NCBI GenBank assembly: GCA_008501825.1
Contig: QQUA01000001.1
Coordinates: 1 to 64,000, forward strand
Length of the DNA: 64,000 nucleotides
From: Planctomycetota bacterium
GTDB lineage: Bacteria > Planctomycetota > UBA1135
Direction of reading: 5' to 3'
Shown here: positions 44,251-53,107 of the stretch, one piece after another
Position numbering within the stretch: position 1 is the first letter of the stretch
Layout of the letters: each line of letters opens with the position of its first letter
Position numbers and translations under genes: made by a program
Notes under the pieces: model-generated
Databases searched by the model: none
The model's input: only the letters and a program-made list of their open reading frames with translations
Told to the model about the DNA's origin: nothing

Positions 44251-44877
44251 ATTTCAGCACCTGGATAGATTTCGGCCAACTCGCTGCGAAACAAAGCGTT
44301 CAATGGCTCGACCGGAGGCTTCTCCGGCAATCTTCCAAACTGGGAGTCTTCCAAGCGAGCCAATTCAGCGAGAAGGAAATCGCCGATCACTGGAATCCGC
44401 GGACCTCGGTCCAACTCGGCGCCTTTGGCTTTCTCCAGAGTCAACTTCGCAACAGCCTCCCGAAGTGCTCCGGCAGGAAGAGTCGCTTCCACCAATTTCT
44501 CAAACTCGGTCGGCTAGTTTCCGCATCTTCGCCGCGGTTTGAGCCGGTTCCCGATAGACGATCGGCGAACCAAGCCATTCCAACAAAGGAGGATTGGACT
44601 TTCGGAACAGCTTTAGAGCTTTCCGCAGATCCCAGCCATTGACGTCTAATTCATCGACGATGGGACGTTCAATGACGTCCCGCTTGGCTTCCAAATTAAT
44701 GGACAAATACCATTCCGGCGGATGCAAATACAGGAAGCGGACGTCGTAATCGCTGTCTTGCGAAGCGAATCCCCAAGCGCGACTGCCGGATTCACACGCG
44801 AATAGGATTTTGACTCCCTCCGTGGCTTCGATCTCTGAAAGCGAAGCCTGAATCCGCTGTTCCATTTCGGTGGACAT
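44247..44877 (-). pseudogene. RlaP/YcgL-type nucleotidyltransferase, disrupted by internal deletion and frameshift
   Basis: The N-terminal piece (44500-44877, 125 residues) has a textbook nucleotidyltransferase start: FACESGSRAWGFASQDSDYD with the catalytic acidic pair, then RFLYLHPPEWYL and LEWLGSPIVYRE. It stops at a TGA near 44500. In another frame, just past the stop, the C-terminal part of the same family continues: TEFEKLVEATLPAGALREAV, then ELDRGPRIPVIGDFLLAEL. The middle (about 50-70 residues, normally including the HYLxMA and KKYxYxLRP segments) is missing. The coding frames meet near 44512-44522. Family members act in RNA repair or have unknown roles. This copy is probably not functional as a whole. 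Confidence 0.82.
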
Positions 44878-44907
44878 GAGTGGCTCGGCGATAAAGGAAG
44901 GGGAATT

Positions 44908-46989
44908 CTATTCCAAATCCAATTGGCCGGTGAGCAGAACGGTCGCGGAGCGCCGATCGGCGCGCAAGCTGGAGGCGAGCCAGTCAAGCAAGTACAACGG
45001 CAAAAATTTGCGCTGGTACTCGGTTTCCAGAATCGGCAGTTGACTGCGGCGCAATTGCTGGGCCAGGTCTTCCATCGCCCCGTCGGCCGCCTCCAGCAAT
45101 TGATTCTCCTCGTCCAAGCTCAAGCCGCTACGACCGCCGAACAATTCTCCTCGCAGGCGATCTTCCACCGCCGGCCGCTCCCTTTCTTGAGCTTCCCGGA
45201 TTCGCTGGAGCACGTCCTGCTCGGCAAAGCCCAAACTGGCGGCCTCGAACCAGTGCCGGCCCTTGTCGGGAACCAGATAGGAAAACAAATTCGCTCCCCG
45301 ATCCAATCCCTTGATGGCCTGTTGGAAACTTTCTTGCAGGGACAACTTTCGCCGTTCCGCAAACCGCTCTTCTTCGCTTGTGTAAGCGGATTGAAATAAA
45401 TCGTCGATGAACTTGTAAGAATTGCTGATGACCAGAGCATTGTGAGGTTCCGGGACCACCAGAACCACGATTTCCCCGGTTCCTGGAACCGCCGGCGAGG
45501 CAAAAGATATCGCCTTGTCGCGGCCGCGCAAGGGAACTTCCTGGACCACCGCTCGGTCGTCGCCTTCTCCCAGGCGGCCGGCATTATCGGTAAAGAACTT
45601 CAACAATTCCTGGAAGGATTCCCGGCCTTTGGCACCGCGCAGATCGGCCATCAAGCCGAATAAAGGTACGGGAGTATCGTCATGATCTTCCACGTCTCGC
45701 TGCGGATCCGGTTGGTATCCGGACAAACTCGGATCGTTGGGATGCAAGGCCAAGTACATGCCCGGCATCAAAGCATCGCCCAACTCATCCAGAATGTCGC
45801 GCATGCTGCGATAACGCTCGCTGCCAGTGCGCAAAATCATTTCGTCCAAAATCCGGCGCAAGTCTTCTTCCAGGGTACTTTCCATCTCCTGCAAGATTCG
45901 CCCGGGATTGCCGGAGACTCCGCCAAAGAAGAAGCAGGTCGACGGTGACATGCCGGCGAACTTCTTGATTTGACTGACTTGCAAGGGCCGTCCTTCAAAC
46001 CAGGATGCCTGGAAGGGGGAAGCTTGTTGCAAGTCCATATCCCCGGAAAATCGGCCTTCAAAACGCTCCCCCGGAATCCAATAACCGGAAATAAACCGAA
46101 GCAGCCTGGTATTGAAAAACCGGCCCAGCAAACGGCCCAGACCTTCGGCATCCGGCGCCGGCCATTCACCGAAGTGGGAAGACAACTGCAGCCAGCGCAG
46201 GAACATTTCCACCGGCTGGTCCCCCGGCGCCAGGCGAGCTTCCACGTTGTCGTGAAAAATGGAAGCCTGCCCCAAAGAACCTTGGCCCGACACGGCATCC
46301 AACTGTCGCACCTGGTCCAGCCATTCCGTACTGGTGGCCAACAACAATACGTCTCGAACCCGGGTCAGATAAGCGTCCTGAAAACCGAAGGGCTCGAATT
46401 CCGGAAGGCGGTAGCGGTCATCGCCCAGGCTTTCCAATCGCAGCGAGGCCGGCAGCTTGTTGCGGACAAAGCCGAATCCCAAAAAGGAAACGCCGGCTTT
46501 GACTTTGAAAGACACTCGCAACATGACCATGCCGTCGAAACTGGAATCCAAGGACGGCTTGCCTCTACCGGTAAACGCCACTTCCCGGAGCAAGTCCTGC
46601 TCCAGGCTCAGGCCGAGGGGCACGTTGCCGGCGGCCTTGTTCAGTTGCTGCACCAGTTCGGAAATCCCGTACTCCTGGTCCCAGCGCTCCAGGTCGCCAG
46701 CCTGATCCAGGGCCCGATAGGTGTCGCCTCCTTCCAATTCGGTCCAGATCTTGGGAATCGGAAACCGGTCGAACCGCTGGCCCGCCCCTTTCCAACGCAC
46801 GAAATAGTCCACTTCCCGCGGCACCACGGCGGCAGTGTCCCCCATCTCATCCTCGAAGGGATTGAAAAGGAAAGTCACGAACAGGAAGTAGAGGACCACC
46901 AACACCCCGAAGGTGATGGTCAGGATCCACATGAAGCGCCGGCTGGAGAAAAATTCCCGCAGCCGTTCAAGAAAACCGAGCTCAGCCAT
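44908..46989 (-). CDS. Membrane-anchored DUF3352-like protein
   Basis: The 693-residue protein has one N-terminal membrane helix (FMWILTITFGVLVVLYFLFV, near 19-38) and a large exported part. That part has the DUF3352-like layout: PREVDYFVRWKG, repeated 'f-vRdvlLLATStEWLDQV' segments, GEIVVLVVPEPHNALVISNSY and a C-terminal helical tail. It resembles the general style of the secreted protein at 2713-4275 but is longer and anchored. No catalytic motif is seen. It is divergent from the aminotransferase gene with a 69-base gap. Confidence 0.75.
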   Translation of the reverse strand: MAELGFLERLREFFSSRRFMWILTITFGVLVVLYFLFVTFLFNPFEDEMGDTAAVVPREVDYFVRWKGAGQRFDRFPIPKIWTELEGGDTYRALDQAGDLERWDQEYGISELVQQLNKAAGNVPLGLSLEQDLLREVAFTGRGKPSLDSSFDGMVMLRVSFKVKAGVSFLGFGFVRNKLPASLRLESLGDDRYRLPEFEPFGFQDAYLTRVRDVLLLATSTEWLDQVRQLDAVSGQGSLGQASIFHDNVEARLAPGDQPVEMFLRWLQLSSHFGEWPAPDAEGLGRLLGRFFNTRLLRFISGYWIPGERFEGRFSGDMDLQQASPFQASWFEGRPLQVSQIKKFAGMSPSTCFFFGGVSGNPGRILQEMESTLEEDLRRILDEMILRTGSERYRSMRDILDELGDALMPGMYLALHPNDPSLSGYQPDPQRDVEDHDDTPVPLFGLMADLRGAKGRESFQELLKFFTDNAGRLGEGDDRAVVQEVPLRGRDKAISFASPAVPGTGEIVVLVVPEPHNALVISNSYKFIDDLFQSAYTSEEERFAERRKLSLQESFQQAIKGLDRGANLFSYLVPDKGRHWFEAASLGFAEQDVLQRIREAQERERPAVEDRLRGELFGGRSGLSLDEENQLLEAADGAMEDLAQQLRRSQLPILETEYQRKFLPLYLLDWLASSLRADRRSATVLLTGQLDLE

Positions 46990-47058
46990 TGGCAGTCCTT
47001 GGGACGGAGGGCTACTACAATTGCGTCCCTTTTCTTTCGGTCAACCCCAAAGACTGCC

Positions 47059-48291
47059 ATGTCCCTTCTCGCATCGGAATCTTTCCTGGCACCTCGGGTC
47101 GCCGGGCTCCAGCCCTCCGCCACCTTTGCCATGATCGCCAGAGTCCGGGAGCTTCAAGCCCAAGGGGCGGAAATCTTGGAGCTGACTGCGGGAGAACCCG
47201 ACTTCCGGCCGCCGGAAGTGGCGGAGAAAGCGGCCATGGAGGCGATTCAGGCCGGCAAAGGCCGTTACACCCCGGCTTCGGGCACCATGGCTTTAAGGCA
47301 GGCGGCGGCAAACTGGATCGAGTCGGATTTCGGGCTGCGCTATTCCCCTAGGGAAGTCATCGTCTGTCCGGGAGCCAAAATCGGCATCTCCCAAGCCTTG
47401 TTGGCTTTGATTCGGTCCGGTGACGAGGTGCTGATCCCTACGCCTTCGTGGACTTCCTACCCGGAGATGGTGAGGATCGCCGAAGGAGTTCCGGTCATGG
47501 TGCCTTGCGACCGCAATCACCTGCCGGACCTGGAAGCCTTGGAAGCCGCTAGAACTTCGGCCACCAAGGCCATTTTGATTAACAGCCCGTGTAACCCCAC
47601 CGGCGCGGTTTGGCCGAAGGACCGGCTGAAGGCTTTGGGGGAATGGGCTCTGGCCCACGATCTTTGGGTCATCAGCGACGAGATTTACGCCCATCTGGTC
47701 TACGGCGACAACCGCCATGACTCCCCCATGGCTCTGGTTCCGGAACTCCAGCAGAGGGCGGTATGGATCGGAGGCATGTCCAAGGCTTATGCCATGACCG
47801 GCTGGCGGATCGGCTTTGCCGCCGCCCCGGAAGCCCTGGCCAAAACCATCGGCGGGTTGCAAAGCCAACTGGCCTCCTGCCCGAATTCCATTTCCCAGAT
47901 CGCCTCTTTGGCGGCGCTGCAGCACGGAGGCGAGGCCAGGCAGCAAATGCGGCAGGCCTTTGAAAACCGGTGCCGGTTGGTCAGCGAGCGCCTCGCCATC
48001 ATGCCAGGCCTGGAGTGCCCGGCTCCGCAAGGAGCCTTTTACGCCTTCCCGCGGCTCCAAGATTCGATCCTGGGCCGCCGTGATCCGGCCACCGGTCGCC
48101 AGATCCAGTCCGGCGACGACTTCATCGAAGTCTTGTTGGAAGCCGATCAGGTGGCTCTCATGGGCGGGACCGCCTTCGGAGAGCCGACCGCATTTCGGAT
48201 TTCCTTTGCCGCCTCTGAAACGGTGCTGACCGATGCCCTGGATCGCATCGCCGGGCGGCTCCAAGCCATCCAGAACAGCGGCAACGATTAG
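47059..48291 (+). CDS. Class I/II PLP-dependent aminotransferase (aspartate-type)
   Basis: The ATG at 47059 gives 410 residues, normal for the family. Motifs: GEPDFRPPEVAEKAA, RYTPASGTMALRQA, INSPCNPTGAVW, ISDEIYAHLVYG, the PLP-lysine box GGMSKAYAMTGWRIGF and the C-terminal FRISFAAS with the substrate-binding Arg. It most resembles aspartate or aromatic-type aminotransferases of subgroup I-gamma. A longer upstream frame overlaps the opposing gene and is spurious. Confidence 0.94.
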   Translation: MSLLASESFLAPRVAGLQPSATFAMIARVRELQAQGAEILELTAGEPDFRPPEVAEKAAMEAIQAGKGRYTPASGTMALRQAAANWIESDFGLRYSPREVIVCPGAKIGISQALLALIRSGDEVLIPTPSWTSYPEMVRIAEGVPVMVPCDRNHLPDLEALEAARTSATKAILINSPCNPTGAVWPKDRLKALGEWALAHDLWVISDEIYAHLVYGDNRHDSPMALVPELQQRAVWIGGMSKAYAMTGWRIGFAAAPEALAKTIGGLQSQLASCPNSISQIASLAALQHGGEARQQMRQAFENRCRLVSERLAIMPGLECPAPQGAFYAFPRLQDSILGRRDPATGRQIQSGDDFIEVLLEADQVALMGGTAFGEPTAFRISFAASETVLTDALDRIAGRLQAIQNSGND

Positions 48292-48350
48292 CGCAGCCTG
48301 CCGTCCGCCAGTTCACAGGCCCAGCCTTAAATCTTTTCCAAGAAGAGGCT

Positions 48351-48485
48351 TTAGGGCAGTGAGCCGGATAATGGAGCGGAATTGCTGAGACGTTTGGAAT
48401 CCACCGGTGGCGCCGGTGGGGCGGCGACTCCCCCGCCACCGGACCAGGACTTGGCCGTTTGCAAATGTAGAAAGGAATGCTGCAT
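48351..48485 (-). CDS. Possible 44-residue small protein, Gly/Pro-rich
   Basis: On the minus strand an AAGGGGGAG box lies directly before ATG at 48485, a near-ideal ribosome site. The 44-residue product starts QHSFLHLQTAKSW, then has GGGGVAAPPAPPVDSKR and ends NSAPLSGSLP with TAA. The Gly/Pro-rich stretch comes from a GC-rich inverted-repeat region (CCACCGGTGGCGCCGGTGG near 48401-48419). No promoter is obvious, and the terminator at 48555-48584 lies upstream, so it would need its own start. It may be a real small protein, a leader peptide or chance. Confidence 0.3.
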   Translation of the reverse strand: MQHSFLHLQTAKSWSGGGGVAAPPAPPVDSKRLSNSAPLSGSLP

Positions 48486-48554
48486 GTTCTCCCCCTTTAT
48501 GTTCCCCTGAAGGACGCGCCCCCCAATAGCCAGTGATGGTTCGCCCAATAACGG

Positions 48555-48584
48555 AAAAGCTCCTCCGACCCGGAGGAGCTTTTT
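48555..48584. terminator. Bidirectional rho-independent terminator
   Basis: AAAAGCTCCTCCG (48555-48567) pairs perfectly with CGGAGGAGCTTTT (48571-48583) around a 3-base loop, with T-tracts possible on both strands. It can stop the aminotransferase transcript from one side and the unknown secreted-protein transcript (48658-49620) from the other. Confidence 0.9.
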
Positions 48585-48657
48585 CAGCATTTTTTGGGAA
48601 CTTTCCCGAACCGTCGACGTTAACCCGAGATTCGGTTCAGCGCCTGGCAGGTAGGCC

Positions 48658-49620
48658 TCAGTCCACGAAGGGGTAGGCCTTATTTTCCAAGGTGACCGAC
48701 CATGTCAGGTTTCCGCCGGGGACTTCGGCCAGAAATTCCAACAGGTCCGGGCAAGCCATGGTGCGATGACCTCGCTTCAATGCCAGGAATTCCTCCACGT
48801 CCCGGAGGTACAAATCCAATACCAGGAACTGGTCGATGCAATTGGCTCGGACCAGGTCCAACTTGTCCTTGGCCTGACCGACCATGGTGTGGACGTCTGC
48901 CCCTTCTTTGGCTTCCAGTTCGAACTCTTGGTGATAGAAGGATGCCTTTACTTTCTGCTTCTTAATCTTGTCGAGCAGCTTCTCAGATTTGGTCCGGGGC
49001 TCGTGGAAAGCCCAAATGACACCTTCTCGTACTTGAATATTGAAAGCCCAGATATTTTTATCGCCTCGTTCAACGGCCTTTAAGGCCATCTGCAACGCGG
49101 AGCCGGACCGCCGGCTCCCGAGCAGGGAGAAGGCCGTGGTCCGCAACTGGTCTAAAACATAACCGTCCTTCTTCAAAGGACGGCTCATCTTGCGTAACTG
49201 CTTCTTCGCTTGCTGATCGGCCTTGACGGTCCAGATCAGTTTCTCCTTGTCGGAAAGCGATCGAATGGGATTGCCAACCACTTCCAGGGAGAACTCCTGT
49301 TGCAGCCGATCCCGCATCTTCAAGTCGGCTCCGCCGGAGTAATCGCCGGCGATCCCGAGAAAGATGAGTTTTTGTTGCGTTTCCAGGGCCACCGTCTCGC
49401 GATCTCCGGAGACGGGGCGAACTGTGGTTGTAGCGGTCCCGGCCTGGCCGGAACCGTACATCAGAGGGAGAAGAAGAAGTGAGGCGGTCAGAGACACCGT
49501 GGCTCTCGTTCTCGAGAAGGATTCTGAACGTGCACCGGCAACAGAAGCCACCAGCGACCGGGGGGTTGGGGGCCCCGCGGCTACCCCCCATAATATGTCG
49601 GGATTAACGATTGGTAGCAT
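48658..49620 (-). CDS. Unknown exported protein
   Basis: The ATG at 49620 gives 320 residues with a hydrophobic segment (ATVSLTASLLLLPLMYGSG) near residue 45, which would be a signal or anchor with a long N-region. A start nearer that segment is possible. The longer frame to 49797 runs through AT-rich DNA and is unlikely. The mature part has KLIFLGIAGDYSGGADLKMR, RPLKKDGYVLDQLRTTAFSLL and a final GGNLTWSVTLENKAYPF. I do not recognise a family. The region upstream (49621-49727) is strongly AT-rich. Confidence 0.6.
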   Translation of the reverse strand: MLPIVNPDILWGVAAGPPTPRSLVASVAGARSESFSRTRATVSLTASLLLLPLMYGSGQAGTATTTVRPVSGDRETVALETQQKLIFLGIAGDYSGGADLKMRDRLQQEFSLEVVGNPIRSLSDKEKLIWTVKADQQAKKQLRKMSRPLKKDGYVLDQLRTTAFSLLGSRRSGSALQMALKAVERGDKNIWAFNIQVREGVIWAFHEPRTKSEKLLDKIKKQKVKASFYHQEFELEAKEGADVHTMVGQAKDKLDLVRANCIDQFLVLDLYLRDVEEFLALKRGHRTMACPDLLEFLAEVPGGNLTWSVTLENKAYPFVD

Positions 49621-49727
49621 GAAACTGTTCCACGAAATTTGAAACCAATTTCGATAGGAATTTGCAATTTTTTGGCCCCAAACGCACCAAATAAAACCGC
49701 CGTAAGTCACTTCATAATAAGGAAGTA

Positions 49728-51119
49728 TTAAATGTTTTCTAGAATAGATTTTGGCTCTTCCAGCACATTTTGAGCTTGAGGGAATTCTTGCTTGCAAAGT
49801 TCTCTTAAGGCTGCTAACGCGGTGGGGTCATCGGTGAGAGCCAAAACGTAGAATTTCCACATGCGCTGGTAGGACTCTTCCAAATCACCCAAGCGCGGCA
49901 CTTGTTCGGCGAAGTTGCGCAACGGGGCAAGCTCCTTGTGGCCCGGCCAGCGCACCAGGATCCGGGCCGATTTCAATTGCATGGTTCCCACCGGGCAGTA
50001 AAGCAACACCGGAACGTGTTTGCCGACGGCGAAGCGCACGCTTTCACCCAATCGCTCTTCCACTCGGCGCCGCTCTTCCGTGCTTCCGGCCCCGAAAAAG
50101 CGTTGAATCATGGAATCTTGGATTTCCCGATTGCAATACACCGGATAAACCGCCACCCGTTTCGGCAGGCGCCGCTTTTGCAGGGCGTTGACGAAGGTCC
50201 GCAATCGCCGCCGGGCCTGCAAATCGGCCGGCTCAGCCTGGTCCAACAAATGAAGCAAACCGGCGTCGGTGGCGTACTGTAAATCCTCGAATCGAATCAC
50301 CCCTTCCAAGAGCGCGATCTCTACCGCTTTGGCCACCAAAGCTCCAGCGGCGATTTTGGCGTGGTGATAGTAAACCCGTTCGCTGAAGTAATAGCGGGCT
50401 TCCAAACAGCGCACCACTTCGCTGAGCAAGGCTTCTCTTAAGTATCCCCTTCGAGTCAGGTCCACGAACAAGCGTTGACTTCGTCGTTCGACTCGAAACA
50501 TGCCAAAAATGCGCGGATCATATTGAAGGCGCAATCCAGTGAACATCGCATCTCGAGCCAGGTAATCCAGCATGTCGGCGTCGATGGTGCCGGAAACCAA
50601 TCCGCGCCAATGAGGAGGCGGCCGATGAACTTCGGAAACCGCTTCCGGGGCCAAGATGCCCAGCACTTCCTCGCGAACGCCGATGTTTCGACAAACTCTG
50701 CCCAAATCGGTTTCATCCGAAAACAGGCGCACGAAGCGGTCGGGCTTGTCGTGCCTCGGCAGCAAACCGGTTTGATCCTCGATATTGTGTCCAAACGGCA
50801 AATGGGTGGCATCGTGGACTAAAGCGGCAATGCGAATCAAACGAACTTCATGCTCGTCGTAGCCGCCCAATTGAGCTCCGCCTTCACGGTCGCGCACCTT
50901 GTTGATTTCGGTGGCCAAGCGGCTAACCAAATGCGCCGTACCCAGAGAATGTTCAAATCGAGTGTGTTGCGCCCCGGGATAAATCAGATAAGCCGCACCA
51001 AGTTGGCGCACGTTGCGCAAGCGCTGCATTTCCACCGTATCCAGGATCCGCAACTCTTCCTGCGTTAACGGAATGTCTCCGTGAACCGGATCTCGGACTA
51101 CGTTTTCGAAGCGAAGCAT
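49728..51119 (-). CDS. HD-domain phosphohydrolase (dNTPase/SAMHD1-like family)
   Basis: The 463-residue protein shows HTRFEHSLGTAHL, then ALVHDATHLPFGHNIED with the HD metal pair, and GTIDADMLDYLARDA, all in the layout of YwfO/dGTPase-like HD proteins. These hydrolyse dNTPs or related nucleotides. The C-terminal half is helical and family-typical (LQARRRLRTFVNALQKRRLPKR). It begins 2 bases after the stop of the pseudouridine synthase gene, so the two are co-transcribed. Confidence 0.9.
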   Translation of the reverse strand: MLRFENVVRDPVHGDIPLTQEELRILDTVEMQRLRNVRQLGAAYLIYPGAQHTRFEHSLGTAHLVSRLATEINKVRDREGGAQLGGYDEHEVRLIRIAALVHDATHLPFGHNIEDQTGLLPRHDKPDRFVRLFSDETDLGRVCRNIGVREEVLGILAPEAVSEVHRPPPHWRGLVSGTIDADMLDYLARDAMFTGLRLQYDPRIFGMFRVERRSQRLFVDLTRRGYLREALLSEVVRCLEARYYFSERVYYHHAKIAAGALVAKAVEIALLEGVIRFEDLQYATDAGLLHLLDQAEPADLQARRRLRTFVNALQKRRLPKRVAVYPVYCNREIQDSMIQRFFGAGSTEERRRVEERLGESVRFAVGKHVPVLLYCPVGTMQLKSARILVRWPGHKELAPLRNFAEQVPRLGDLEESYQRMWKFYVLALTDDPTALAALRELCKQEFPQAQNVLEEPKSILENI

Positions 51120-51121
51120 GT

Positions 51122-52171
51122 TTATCGACGGGAATCTTTGGAACCGCGGACAAAGGGAGAGCGACCGGATTTCTTGCGCCGGGCTTTGGAAGTGCGGCGA
51201 GGAGAACCGGGCCGAAAACCGCTTTTACCCGTGCGTTTGGCGCGGGTCCGATTGCGCTTGGGTTTGGTTAGGTCCGCAGTCTCCCGGCCTTGTTCGGCCA
51301 AAGCCACCAAAGATTTCCTTTCCAAGGAAGTCAGGGGACGGAGGCCGCCTCTCGGCAGCCCTTGCAGGCCCACGCCACCGATTCGAACTCGCTTTAGATG
51401 GCGGACCCCGTGCCCGACTTTGGCGAAGATCCGACGGACTTCCCGGTTCAGACCTTCACGAAGGACGATTTCCACCAAGGAACTCTTCTTCGAGCGCCGC
51501 AGCACCCGAACCCGAGAAGGCACCACCCGGCCTTCGGCCAGATACACCCCGCGGCGGACTTGTTCCGTTTCCTCCGGGGTCAACTCTCCCTGAAGCTGCA
51601 CCACGTAGGTCTTCGGCACGCCGAACCGGGGATGAGCCACCAGATTGGCGAAATCGCCGTCGTTGGTCAGGAGCAGCAGGCCTTCCGACTCCTCGTCCAG
51701 TCGTCCGACCGGGTAAACCCGGGTTGGAACCATGGGGGCGACCAAATCCCAAACTTTGGTCCGGCTCTCCCTCGGGTTCTCGGTGCAAAGGACGCCCTTG
51801 GGCTTGTGGAAGAGGTAGTACAGGTGGGGAACCGGCTTGATCAGCTTGCCTTTGACCCGAACTTGGTCCCCAGGCCGGACCTGGGTGCCTAGAGCAGTGA
51901 CTTCCTCTCCGTTGATCTCGACGTGGCCCTCCTGAATCAACTCGTCGGCCTTGCGGCGGGAGGCCACTCCTTGTTCCGACAGCCAGCGGTTGAGGCGCAT
52001 GGACTCCTGCACCCCCGCATCTTGGGGATCTCCTTCCCCTTTTCCTTCCCGCCCGGGGAAGGCTGCGACGAAGGCGTGGGCCCGCCGCAAGGCCTTCTGA
52101 CTGACCTTGGCGGTGGCTTTCCTGGGCTTCCGCCCCTGGCCGCCTTTGGATTTCGGACGTCGCGCCTTCAT
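51122..52171 (-). CDS. RsuA/RluB-type 16S/23S rRNA pseudouridine synthase
   Basis: The 349-residue protein has an S4 RNA-binding domain (RLNRWLSEQGVASRRKADEL) starting near residue 59 and the catalytic domain with the Asp motif VYPVGRLDEESEGLLLLTND. REGLNREVRRIFAKVGH and LKRVRIGG follow. A basic N-terminal extension (about 57 residues) and a very basic C-terminal tail (about 60 residues) lie outside the core. The start is supported by AGGAGA six bases before the ATG. It isomerises one uridine in rRNA; the exact position is not assignable. The HD gene follows after 2 bases. Confidence 0.95.
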   Translation of the reverse strand: MKARRPKSKGGQGRKPRKATAKVSQKALRRAHAFVAAFPGREGKGEGDPQDAGVQESMRLNRWLSEQGVASRRKADELIQEGHVEINGEEVTALGTQVRPGDQVRVKGKLIKPVPHLYYLFHKPKGVLCTENPRESRTKVWDLVAPMVPTRVYPVGRLDEESEGLLLLTNDGDFANLVAHPRFGVPKTYVVQLQGELTPEETEQVRRGVYLAEGRVVPSRVRVLRRSKKSSLVEIVLREGLNREVRRIFAKVGHGVRHLKRVRIGGVGLQGLPRGGLRPLTSLERKSLVALAEQGRETADLTKPKRNRTRAKRTGKSGFRPGSPRRTSKARRKKSGRSPFVRGSKDSRR

Positions 52172-52301
52172 GGCTTTCTCCTATGCATTCTCCGATTTCA
52201 GGCGGGGCGCCCGAGCCTCTCGAACGCTAAAGCCCGCAGAAAAAGAGACATGCCGCCTCATTTTAAGAGAGCTCAAGGAATCGAAGTGCCCAGGATTTCG
52301 C

Positions 52302-52329
52302 TTGGGGAAGTCGCCCAGCCTGTTATAGG
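52302..52329 (+). promoter_or_regulatory. Probable promoter of the SatD-like gene
   Basis: TTGGGG at 52302-52307 and TATAGG at 52324-52329 are 16 bases apart. The predicted start lies about 20 bases before the ATG at 52357, which has GAGAGG as ribosome site. Confidence 0.5.
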
Positions 52330-52356
52330 ATCGCCTCTATCCACCGAGAGGATTTC

Positions 52357-53001
52357 ATGTCCAACCTCAAGTCGTTTCTACTCCTTGCGGAGCGGGATTT
52401 ACGGCAAAAGCCCCAAGACCCCCATCAACTTCCTCACCGACTGAACTTGGTGTTGCAAAGAGTGGAGGAGAAATTCCAGGCTGAATGGATCAACCCCCCG
52501 ATCCAGGAAGAAAACGGAACCCGTCTTTGGGCTTTGCTCCGACGTCCCCGACATGCTTTCGACATCGCGGTGGCCCTGTCCGAAGGTCTCTGGCCCCTTA
52601 TTTACGATTGGGCCCTGGCCCGGAGCCAAGCTCCGCGCAACGGACTTGATTCCTTAAGCCACCACGAAGATCAAGCGGCATTAGAAGCCGCAAGCCGAGT
52701 CCTGTCCCGCGGCAGGGCCGATAACGCTTTCTTCAGTCTGGTTCCCCAGACCGAGGAGGAAGCACTCAACGGAGTGTTGGTTACCGCTACAGCTCGCGGT
52801 CACCGCACCATCAGCCAAACATGGACCGAGGCCCGCCGACGGGTTGTGAATCAATACAGGGAAGTCGGCCACCAAGGCAAGACCGCCGAGATCCTGGGAA
52901 TCACTCAACAATCAGTTTCCGAGGCATTGAAAGCGGCCAAGCTCAGGCCTCTCATGGAAAATGAAGCCGCCTTGCGAAGTTACCTGGATCGGATCCAGTA
53001 G
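52357..53001 (+). CDS. SatD-like helix-turn-helix protein
   Basis: The 214-residue protein has a C-terminal HTH segment (GKTAEILGITQQSVSEALKAAKL). Upstream is a middle region reading FDIAVALSEGLWPLIYDWALARS, similar in style to SatD-type proteins, which combine a nucleotide-cyclase-like fold fragment with an HTH. No other enzyme motif is seen. The assignment rests on that layout and is moderate. A probable promoter precedes it. It is divergent from the pseudouridine synthase gene. Confidence 0.6.
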   Translation: MSNLKSFLLLAERDLRQKPQDPHQLPHRLNLVLQRVEEKFQAEWINPPIQEENGTRLWALLRRPRHAFDIAVALSEGLWPLIYDWALARSQAPRNGLDSLSHHEDQAALEAASRVLSRGRADNAFFSLVPQTEEEALNGVLVTATARGHRTISQTWTEARRRVVNQYREVGHQGKTAEILGITQQSVSEALKAAKLRPLMENEAALRSYLDRIQ

Positions 53002-53107
53002 GCGGCCTTTCTCCAAAACTCCAGTCACCCACTAGCCCCCTTTGAGCCGATAACGACGAAGGGCGGTAGGATTGAGGTTCGCCCGCGGAACCCGCTCCGT
53101 AGCCGAA

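Noticed and set aside
45970-47058. Upstream in-frame extension of the aminotransferase
   Set aside because: The extension overlaps the opposing membrane protein gene and adds 363 residues without domain. The ATG at 47059 gives a normal-length enzyme.
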